A DNA stretch of 14,900 bases from Phycisphaerae bacterium (GTDB lineage Bacteria; Planctomycetota; Phycisphaerae; Sedimentisphaerales; SG8-4): contig JAUVYQ010000061.1 of the NCBI GenBank assembly GCA_030603035.1, forward strand, positions 1 to 14,900, written 5' to 3'. Shown in pieces: positions 9,186 to 14,900 of this stretch. The notes below the pieces were generated by a model that was not told the DNA's origin, did no database searches, and saw only the letters and a list, made by a program, of their open reading frames with translations. Position 1 is the stretch's first letter, and every line of letters begins with the position of its first letter. The position numbers were made by a program, and so were the translations under genes.

Positions 9186-9188
9186 GGA
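9184..9188 (+). promoter_or_regulatory. Ribosome binding site deciding the first sulfatase start
   Basis: AAGGA lies 8 bases before ATG 9197 but only 2 before ATG 9191, so 9197 is the likelier start. The resulting N-terminus MEDLNRRKF also matches that of the third sulfatase, MEDLNRREF. Confidence 0.6.
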
Positions 9189-9196
9189 AAATGAAC

Positions 9197-10699
9197 ATGG
9201 AAGACTTAAATCGACGCAAATTTCTCAATCTCACAGCCACTTCTGCTCTCGCCGCGCTAATATCCCCCGCTGGTTGTGGGCAGGGGGTGGCAGCCTCAAA
9301 GCCGAAGGCTTTGGGGATGGCTCAACCAAACATTATTCTAATCATAACTGATGACCAGGGCTATGGAGACCTGTCTTGTCATGGCAATCCCGTTCTCAAG
9401 ACCCCGAACCTCGATGCCCTCCACGCTAAAAGCGTCCGGTTCACCAGTTTCCATGTCAGCCCGACCTGTGCGCCGACGCGGTCTGCATTATTCAGCGGCC
9501 GGCATGAATTCAAAAATGGTGTAACCCACACCCTTAATGAACGTGAACGAATGAGCCTTGAAACCGTCACACTTGCAGACACATTAAAAAAGGCTGGATA
9601 TGCAACCGGTATTTTCGGCAAGTGGCATCTCGGTGACCAGGACCCTTTCCAGCCTGACAAGCGAGGTTTTGACGAGGTCTTCATTCACGGCGCAGGCGGA
9701 ATCGGCCAGAGATACCCTGGAAACACCTGTGCAGATGCCCCGCCCAATCAGCAAAACAGGTATTTCGACCCGGTCATTAAGCATAATGGGACCTTTGTCA
9801 GGACCAAAGGTTTTTGCACCGATGTCTTTTTCCGCCAGGCTCTGGGCTGGATAAATAAAAAGTGCCGCAGCAGGCGGCCCTTCTTTGCATATATTACCAC
9901 CAATGCCCCGCACGGCCCGTATATTGCGCCGGAAAAATATAAACAACCTTTCCTGGCTCAGGGATTGAATAAGAATATCGCTGGTTTCTATGGCATGATT
10001 GTCAATATTGATGACAACATCAAGCTCCTGACCGATAAGCTTGCCCAGTGGAACCTGGAAGACGACACCTTATTGATTTTTATGACGGATAATGGCAGTG
10101 CCGCCGGGGCCGGAATATTTAACGCCGGCATGAAAGGAAAGAAGGGAAATCCGAATGAAGGCGGCACGCGTGTCCCTGCCTTTTTCCGTTGGACCTCTGT
10201 ATTAAAAGAAGGTGTTGATGTGAACCGTTTAACTGCACATATCGATATGTATCCTACTCTCGCCGAGTTGGCCGGTGCCAAACTCCCCGCTAACGAGCAG
10301 GTCGAGGGTCGAAGCCTTGTCCCCTTGTTAAAAGACCCAACTGCAAAATGGAAGGATCGTTTTCTTTTTACACATGTCGGACGCTGGCCGAAAGGAGCTG
10401 ATCCCGACAAGCATAAATTCAAGCGTTTTTCCGTTCGCAGCCGGCGTTTCCGTCTTGTTGGCACCAGTGAGCTGTATGATATGGAAGCCGATCCGGGCCA
10501 GAAGGTAAATGTGATTGATAAGCATCCCAAAGTTGCTGAAAAGATGCTCGAAGCTTACGATCAATGGTGGAAGCAAACGCGCCCGCTGATGGTCAATGAA
10601 AAAGAGCCGGTCTTTGAAGGAAAGCAGCCCTTCGTCATAAACTACGAAGAACAGTTAAACACTAAAGGCATCCCTGATTGGATTGAACCACGGATATAA
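9197..10699 (+). CDS. Sulfatase 1 (formylglycine-dependent, Tat lipoprotein)
   Basis: Type I sulfatase of the alkaline-phosphatase fold, predicted to hydrolyse sulfate esters, probably on a carbohydrate; 500 residues. Tat signal NRRKFLNL near residue 6 and a lipobox-like SPAGC with Cys27 suggest export of the folded protein and lipid anchoring. Metal ligands: TDDQGYG (D52, D53) and TDNGSA (D298, N299). Formylglycine motif CAPTR with Cys91 and Arg95. GKWHLG gives Lys142 and His144, and NAPHGP gives His239, so the usual active-site set is complete. GFDEVF, EGGTRVP and DMYPTLAELAG are family landmarks. It starts 11 bases after trmD with no terminator between, and 40 bases before the next sulfatase. 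It is the only one of the four with the canonical GKWHLG. The substrate cannot be deduced. Confidence 0.92.
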   Translation: MEDLNRRKFLNLTATSALAALISPAGCGQGVAASKPKALGMAQPNIILIITDDQGYGDLSCHGNPVLKTPNLDALHAKSVRFTSFHVSPTCAPTRSALFSGRHEFKNGVTHTLNERERMSLETVTLADTLKKAGYATGIFGKWHLGDQDPFQPDKRGFDEVFIHGAGGIGQRYPGNTCADAPPNQQNRYFDPVIKHNGTFVRTKGFCTDVFFRQALGWINKKCRSRRPFFAYITTNAPHGPYIAPEKYKQPFLAQGLNKNIAGFYGMIVNIDDNIKLLTDKLAQWNLEDDTLLIFMTDNGSAAGAGIFNAGMKGKKGNPNEGGTRVPAFFRWTSVLKEGVDVNRLTAHIDMYPTLAELAGAKLPANEQVEGRSLVPLLKDPTAKWKDRFLFTHVGRWPKGADPDKHKFKRFSVRSRRFRLVGTSELYDMEADPGQKVNVIDKHPKVAEKMLEAYDQWWKQTRPLMVNEKEPVFEGKQPFVINYEEQLNTKGIPDWIEPRI

Positions 10700-10727
10700 C
10701 CATTGACGCCCGCTCCATTGCAAAGCT

Positions 10728-10732
10728 GAGGT
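10728..10732 (+). promoter_or_regulatory. Ribosome binding site of sulfatase 2
   Basis: GAGGT, 7 bases before ATG 10740. Confidence 0.6.
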
Positions 10733-10739
10733 AGTTAAA

Positions 10740-12119
10740 ATGACAAATCCGCCGATAGAAAGCAAAACAAGAATAGACCATCTCAATCGTCGCCAATTTC
10801 TTACTCTCGTAGCCGGCGGCGCTGCCGCAGCGCTGATGTCCCCCGCTGGCTGTCAAAGTCAATTTGTAAGAGCCGCAAAACCGGCGGCAAAGCGCCCGAA
10901 CATCATCTTCATCATGGCCGACGACCTCGGCTACGAGTGTCTCGGCTGTTACGGCAGCGCTTCGTATAAAACCCCTGTCCTGGACGAGTTGGCCAGAACC
11001 GGAATGCGCTTTGACCATTGTTATTCGCAGCCGCTTTGCACGCCCTCCCGCGTAAAAATTATGACCGGAAAGTCGAACGCCCGCAACTACACCAAATTTG
11101 GCCACTTCGATTTCACCCAGAAAACCTTCGCCCATATATTGAAGCGTGCAGGCTACGATACCTGCATCGTCGGCAAGTGGCAATTAATGGGACGCGGCCT
11201 AAATGGCCCCCATGACGCCGGCTTCGATGAGTACTGCCTCTGGCATATGGAGGACATTCACGCTCCCAAAGGCCCACGCTTCCGCGACCCCAAGATTATA
11301 AAAAACCGCCGGTTGCTCGATGGTACCCAAGGCAAATATGGCCCCGATATATTTACCGATTACATCTGCGACCTGTTACAGCGCCACAAATCCAGCAACG
11401 CCAGGCCGTTCTTCCTTTACTATCCCATGGCCCTCACCCATGCACCGTTTGAACCTACACCGGACAGCAAAGAATGGAACAAAACCAACGTCAAGAATTC
11501 CACTAAATACTTTACCGACATGGTCGCCTATATGGACAAAATCATCGGACGCATCGTCCGTAAGCTCGATGAGCTCGGCCTCCGTGAAAATACCCTTCTT
11601 TTGTTCACCGGCGACAATGGCTCCCCCAGGGCAATCACCACGGAAATGCACGATGGCCGCTCTGTCCGCGGAGGCAAAAGCCTGACCACCGACGCCGGCA
11701 CACACGTCGCCCTGATTGCAAACTTCAAAGGCACAACCCCTGCCGGCAAAGTCTGCACAGACCTCGTCGATTTCAGCGATTTCCTCCCGACCCTCGCAGA
11801 TGCCGCCGGCGCCTCGCTCCCCAGGGATGTTACCATCGATGGTCGCAGCTTCCTGCCTCAGCTAAAAGGTAAATCGCCCACTCCCAGACAGTGGATTTTC
11901 TGTCATTACAACCCCAGACCGGAAAAGACAAAACTTATCCGTTTCGCACGCGACAAACGCTGGAAACTCTATGCCCCCGGCAACCACAACCGCGCCGGCA
12001 AGCTTTATGATGTGACCGCCGACCCGCTTGAGCAAAATCCCGTCGAACCCGGCCAGGTCGGACCAGAAGCCTCCAGCGCCAGAAAACGCCTCCAGGCCGC
12101 CCTGAATTCTTTGAAATAA
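10740..12119 (+). CDS. Sulfatase 2 (formylglycine-dependent, Tat lipoprotein)
   Basis: Type I sulfatase, 459 residues. An N-terminal extension precedes the Tat motif NRRQFLTL (from residue 16), then SPAGC with Cys38 as probable lipid-anchor residue. Catalytic features: ADDLGYE (D61, D62), formylglycine motif CTPSR (Cys100, Arg104), THAPFEP (His234), TGDNGSP (D292, N293) and a lysine in GGKSLTTDAG (Lys313). The usual GKWHLG reads GKWQLM here: Lys146 is kept but the histidine is Gln, so either a subfamily difference or altered activity. LVDFSDFLPTLADAAGASLP and IDGRSFLPQL are normal C-terminal landmarks, so the protein is complete. It has GC-rich, C-ending codons. It is co-directional in the four-gene sulfatase run, 51 bases before sulfatase 3. 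Confidence 0.91.
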   Translation: MTNPPIESKTRIDHLNRRQFLTLVAGGAAAALMSPAGCQSQFVRAAKPAAKRPNIIFIMADDLGYECLGCYGSASYKTPVLDELARTGMRFDHCYSQPLCTPSRVKIMTGKSNARNYTKFGHFDFTQKTFAHILKRAGYDTCIVGKWQLMGRGLNGPHDAGFDEYCLWHMEDIHAPKGPRFRDPKIIKNRRLLDGTQGKYGPDIFTDYICDLLQRHKSSNARPFFLYYPMALTHAPFEPTPDSKEWNKTNVKNSTKYFTDMVAYMDKIIGRIVRKLDELGLRENTLLLFTGDNGSPRAITTEMHDGRSVRGGKSLTTDAGTHVALIANFKGTTPAGKVCTDLVDFSDFLPTLADAAGASLPRDVTIDGRSFLPQLKGKSPTPRQWIFCHYNPRPEKTKLIRFARDKRWKLYAPGNHNRAGKLYDVTADPLEQNPVEPGQVGPEASSARKRLQAALNSLK

Positions 12120-12157
12120 AATGCCAACCAGACTCACTGAAAGACAACAAAGAAAAT

Positions 12158-12162
12158 AGGAG
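12158..12162 (+). promoter_or_regulatory. Ribosome binding site of sulfatase 3
   Basis: AGGAG, 8 bases before ATG 12171. Confidence 0.8.
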
Positions 12163-12170
12163 TAACAAAT

Positions 12171-13571
12171 ATGGAAGACTTAAATCGACGCGAATTTCTC
12201 TCACTCACGGCCAGCGGTGCTGTGGCAGCGGTGATGTCTTCAGCCGGCTGTCAGAGTGAACTTATCAAACGCAGAAGTGCAGCAGTAAAGCGCCCGAACA
12301 TCATTTTTATTATGGCTGACGACCTTGGGTATGCCGACTTAGGCTGTTACGGCCAAAAGCATATCAAAACGCCGAACATTGACCAGCTCGCCGCCGAGGG
12401 TATGCGCTTTACACAATGCTACGCCGGTTCTACAGTCTGCGCACCGTCGCGCAGCGTCCTGATGACCGGCCAGCACACCGGCCATACCCGTGTGCGGGGC
12501 AATGCCGGTAAAGTTGGAGGTGTCGGGTCGCAGAGACGAGTCCCGCTCGAACCCAAAGATGTTACGGTGGCTGAAGTGCTAAAACAGGCTGGCTATGCCA
12601 CCGGTATCACCGGCAAATGGGGACTGGGCGAGCCGAATACAACGGGCATTCCCAATCGCCAGGGTTTCGACGAATGGTTCGGTTACCTCAACCAGCGCAA
12701 CGCCCACAGTTACTATCCGCCCTTCCTCTGGCACAACGAGCAAAAGCAAATCCTTGAAGGAAACAAGGACGGCCAACGAAAGGTGTACTCGCACGACCTG
12801 TTCACCAGGTTCTCGCTGGATTTTATCCGCAGCGGCAAAGCCGACCCGTTTTTCCTCTACCTGCCATATACTATCCCACACGCAAAGTATGAAATACCGA
12901 GCGCCGAACCTTATACGGACAAGCCCTGGCCGCAGAACGCAAAGGTGCACGCGGCTATGATTACACGGATGGACCGCGACGTGGGGCGTATCATGGCCCT
13001 TTTGAAAAAGCTGAATATCGATGATAAGACGATTGTGTTCTTCTGCTCGGACAACGGGGCCGCCCAACGCTGGGAAGGCATCTTCGACAGCTCCGGCCCA
13101 CTCCGCGGACGCAAGCGTGATATGTATGAGGGCGGCATTCGTACGCCTATGATTGTCCGCTGGCCCGGTAAGGTCCCAGCCGGAAAGCTAAACGCCACCG
13201 CCGTTTGGTACTTCGCCGACGTCCTGCCGACACTAACTGACCTTGTCGGCGCAAAAACCCCGCCGGGCATCGATGGCATCAGCGTCCTGCCCACCCTCCT
13301 CGGCAAAAAACAAAACACTGGCGACCGCTTCCTGTACTGGGAATTCTTCGAGCGCAACTTTCAGCAGGCGGTGCGGTGGCACAATTACAAGGCGGTGCGT
13401 CCGGCACCGGGCAAGCCGTTGGAGCTTTACGACCTGGCCAAAGACCTTGCCGAAACGCACAACCTCGCCGCTCAGCACCCCAGGGTGATTGATAGGATTG
13501 AGAACTATCTGGCGACTGCCCGCACCGATTCGCCAAATTGGCCCATCAAATCAGCTAAAAAGAAAACGTGA
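12171..13571 (+). CDS. Sulfatase 3 (formylglycine-dependent, Tat lipoprotein)
   Basis: Type I sulfatase, 466 residues, start fixed by AGGAG at 12158. Tat motif NRREFLSL near residue 5 and SSAGC with Cys27. Catalytic features: ADDLGYADLGCYG (D50, D51), formylglycine motif CAPSR (Cys90, Arg94), GKWGLG (Lys149; histidine position is Gly), TIPHAKY (His237), SDNGAAQ (D294, N295) and RGRKRDMYEGGIRTP (a lysine at 315). The segments PNRQGFDEWFGYLNQRNAHSYYP and VPAGKLNATAVWYFADVLPTL resemble the large arylsulfatase A-like group common in planctomycetes, in which GKWGLG is frequent. The first 21 bases of the gene are identical to those of sulfatase 1. The C-terminus is intact, ending in a lysine-rich tail. 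Followed 27 bases later by sulfatase 4. Confidence 0.93.
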   Translation: MEDLNRREFLSLTASGAVAAVMSSAGCQSELIKRRSAAVKRPNIIFIMADDLGYADLGCYGQKHIKTPNIDQLAAEGMRFTQCYAGSTVCAPSRSVLMTGQHTGHTRVRGNAGKVGGVGSQRRVPLEPKDVTVAEVLKQAGYATGITGKWGLGEPNTTGIPNRQGFDEWFGYLNQRNAHSYYPPFLWHNEQKQILEGNKDGQRKVYSHDLFTRFSLDFIRSGKADPFFLYLPYTIPHAKYEIPSAEPYTDKPWPQNAKVHAAMITRMDRDVGRIMALLKKLNIDDKTIVFFCSDNGAAQRWEGIFDSSGPLRGRKRDMYEGGIRTPMIVRWPGKVPAGKLNATAVWYFADVLPTLTDLVGAKTPPGIDGISVLPTLLGKKQNTGDRFLYWEFFERNFQQAVRWHNYKAVRPAPGKPLELYDLAKDLAETHNLAAQHPRVIDRIENYLATARTDSPNWPIKSAKKKT

Positions 13572-13585
13572 ACAGTGGGATGTTT

Positions 13586-13591
13586 AAGGAG
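13586..13591 (+). promoter_or_regulatory. Ribosome binding site deciding the sulfatase 4 start
   Basis: AAGGAG, 7 bases before ATG 13599. It lies downstream of the in-frame GTG 13575, which is therefore rejected as the start. Confidence 0.8.
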
Positions 13592-13598
13592 ACTTAAG

Positions 13599-14783
13599 AT
13601 GAAGCAGGCAAACAAGTCGACCAACTTGAATCGACGTGAATTCCTTGGTCTGGTGGCGGGTGGCTCTGTGGCGGCAGCGGTGCCTTTAGCCGGCTGTAAC
13701 AGCCAACTTTCCGGACGCAGCGCCGCTGCAGCAGGGCGGCCGAACATTATTTTCTTATTAACCGATGACCAGCGCGCCGATGCTATGGGCTGTGCGGGCA
13801 ATCCGATTATCCATACTCCGAATATAGATGATGTGGCAAAAAACGGTGTGTTGTTTAAGAACGCCTTTGTTACCACCTCGATATGTGCGTCCAGCCGCGC
13901 CAGCATTCTTTCCGGTCAATGGACACGTCGGCATAAAATCAACGACTTTGGAACACATTTTTCTGAAGCTGCCTTGGCACAGACTTATCCGATGCTTCTG
14001 CGCAAAGCCGGGTATCGGCTCGGCTTTATTGGAAAGTATGGAGTTGGGCCGAAAAGAGATTTGCCGGTTGACGAATATGATTATTGGCGTGGCTTTCCCG
14101 GCCAGGGCAGATATGAGCATAAAGACAAGGACGGCAATTATAAACATTTGACGCAGATTATGGGCGAGCAGGCGATTGAATTTCTGCGTAGCTGCTCGAA
14201 GGATAAGCCGTTTTGCCTGTCGGTAAGTTTTAAGGCGCCTCACGTTCAGGATGGTGACCCGCGCCAGTTTATTTACGACCGCGCCTATAAAAATCTATAC
14301 AAGGATGTAACCATTCCATCTCCAAAGACGGCGGAGCGCCGCTACTTTGAAGCTCTGCCGGAATTTCTTCAAACTTCTGAGGCCCGCAGGCGCTGGCAGA
14401 TACGCTTTTCGACACCGGCAAAGTTTCAGGAATCCGTCAAGAGCTATTACCGTCTGGTTACCGGCGTTGATGTCGTTATTGGAAAAATCCGGGATGAGCT
14501 TAAACGGCTTAGCTTCGACGATAACACAATTATAATGTTCACGGGAGACAATGGTTTTTATCTTGGAGAATACGGACTTGCAGGAAAATGGTTTCCACAC
14601 GAAGAATCAATCCGCGTGCCGCTGGTTATCTTTGACCCCAGGGCATCAAGGAGCAGACGTGGTGTCAGTTGTGAGCAGATGGCACTTAACGTGGATATTG
14701 CGCCGACGATTCTTGAACTGGCCGGCGTGAAAGTGCCACAGCAGATGCAGGGCCGAAGTCGAGGATGTCCCGAATGTCGTTGA
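13599..14783 (+). CDS. Sulfatase 4, C-terminally truncated (Tat lipoprotein)
   Basis: Type I sulfatase, 394 residues from ATG 13599. Tat motif NRREFLGL near residue 11 and a canonical lipobox PLAGC with Cys33. Catalytic features: TDDQRADAMGC (D56, D57), formylglycine motif CASSR (Cys96, Arg100), GKYGVG (Lys146), KAPHVQD (His215), TGDNGFYLGEYG (D317, N318) and AGKWFPHEESIRVPL (Lys330), so the N-terminal catalytic core is complete. After VPQQMQGRS (residue 387), where the family normally continues into a C-terminal domain of roughly 70-100 residues, the frame gives RGCPECR and stops. The truncation coincides with the start of foreign-looking sequence carrying a large stem-loop and a new ORF, so a mobile element probably interrupted the gene. 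The product may be unstable or inactive. Confidence 0.88.
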   Translation: MKQANKSTNLNRREFLGLVAGGSVAAAVPLAGCNSQLSGRSAAAAGRPNIIFLLTDDQRADAMGCAGNPIIHTPNIDDVAKNGVLFKNAFVTTSICASSRASILSGQWTRRHKINDFGTHFSEAALAQTYPMLLRKAGYRLGFIGKYGVGPKRDLPVDEYDYWRGFPGQGRYEHKDKDGNYKHLTQIMGEQAIEFLRSCSKDKPFCLSVSFKAPHVQDGDPRQFIYDRAYKNLYKDVTIPSPKTAERRYFEALPEFLQTSEARRRWQIRFSTPAKFQESVKSYYRLVTGVDVVIGKIRDELKRLSFDDNTIIMFTGDNGFYLGEYGLAGKWFPHEESIRVPLVIFDPRASRSRRGVSCEQMALNVDIAPTILELAGVKVPQQMQGRSRGCPECR

Positions 14784-14798
14784 AAATTGATTGAAAAA

Positions 14799-14870
14799 AT
14801 CATGCGGTCGGGGTAACGGTAATGTGTTTTTTAACATGAATTGTTACCCTTTTTTAGGAGACCGCATGAT
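14799..14870. promoter_or_regulatory. Large stem-loop enclosing the start of a new ORF
   Basis: The outer stem is a perfect 11-bp pair ATCATGCGGTC (14799-14809) / GACCGCATGAT (14860-14870). The middle stem GGGTAAC (14811-14817) / GTTACCC (14843-14849) is stacked inside, and an inner 6-bp stem with two wobble pairs (14823-14828 / 14833-14838) closes a T4 loop. A T-run and most of the AGGAG (14856-14860) lie in the bulge, while both candidate ATG codons fall in or at the outer stem. The fold would mask the start codon in long transcripts. Structure is read from the sequence; function is inferred. Confidence 0.6.
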
Positions 14871-14900
14871 GGGAAAATCGTATCAGCGAAAAACCAATCG
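14866..14900 (+). CDS. Start of an unidentified ORF, cut by the window end
   Basis: ATG 14866 (or ATG 14869) follows AGGAG at 14856-14860 with 5 or 8 bases spacing. The visible product is MMGKSYQRKTNR, basic and polar. A transposase or other element-encoded protein is plausible from context but cannot be recognised from twelve residues. Confidence 0.4.
   Translation, partial: MMGKSYQRKTN

Larger units (their letters stand above)
14761..14900. mobile_element. Probable left part of a mobile element interrupting sulfatase 4
   Basis: Similarity to sulfatase ends after codon GRS (about 14760). What follows is an AT-rich leader, a large stem-loop and an ORF start with a strong ribosome binding site, continuing past the window. 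No terminal inverted repeat or target duplication can be checked because the right side is missing, and I cannot assign a family. A group II intron start (GTGYG) was not seen. Confidence 0.45.

Noticed and set aside
13575..13598. GTG 13575 as the start of sulfatase 4
   Set aside because: AAGGAG at 13586 lies downstream of it and is well spaced to ATG 13599.
13828..14151. Second + strand frame inside sulfatase 4
   Set aside because: An overlapping frame without protein-like features; the sulfatase motifs are continuous in the main frame.

Overview
The window reads as one co-directional stretch of a bacterial chromosome, with every supported gene on the + strand. It most resembles a planctomycete, probably of the Phycisphaerae/Sedimentisphaerales type. 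This is inferred from four Tat-exported sulfatases in a row beside ordinary housekeeping genes, a GyrB with a long lineage-type insert, and an S16 protein with a long charged tail. No rRNA, tRNA or CRISPR array was seen, and no stretch over 300 bases lacks a gene.

Layout. (1) 2-1831: the 3' part of gyrB, carrying in frame a dispersed repeat built on a heptamer (ATCGAGN). (2) 1831-2739: an IS5-family insertion sequence with 17-bp perfect inverted repeats, a TTA target duplication and a frame-split transposase. It sits exactly on the gyrB stop codon. (3) 2743-2802: a second copy of the gyrB repeat, filling the whole original gyrB-ffh spacer. (4) 2805-4232: ffh, then a small unidentified ORF. 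(5) 4548-7631: a single-gene restriction-modification enzyme, inserted as an almost bare ORF and bracketed by a 17-bp direct repeat. (6) 7715-9185: rpsP, with a nine-residue tandem-repeat tail, overlapping trmD. (7) 9197-14783: four consecutive sulfatases with Tat/lipoprotein signals, the last one cut short. (8) From about 14760 to the window end: a probable mobile-element end with a large stem-loop over the start of a new ORF.

How it works together. The left half is translation and replication machinery: gyrase, signal recognition particle, ribosomal protein S16 and tRNA m1G37 methylation. It has been invaded at its spacers by an IS, a palindromic repeat and an R-M gene, all placed so that host reading frames survive. 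The right half looks like a sulfated-polysaccharide desulfation cassette joined directly behind trmD, where rplS would be expected in many bacteria. The sulfatases would be folded and formylglycine-modified in the cytoplasm, then exported by Tat and lipid-anchored. No glycoside hydrolase, transporter, regulator or sulfatase-maturating enzyme lies in the window, so the glycan substrate cannot be named.

The most interesting signals are the R-M gene bounded by a 17-bp duplication, the heptamer repeat that is protein-coding in gyrB but intergenic before ffh, the S16 repeat tail, and the sulfatase/mobile-element junction at the right edge.
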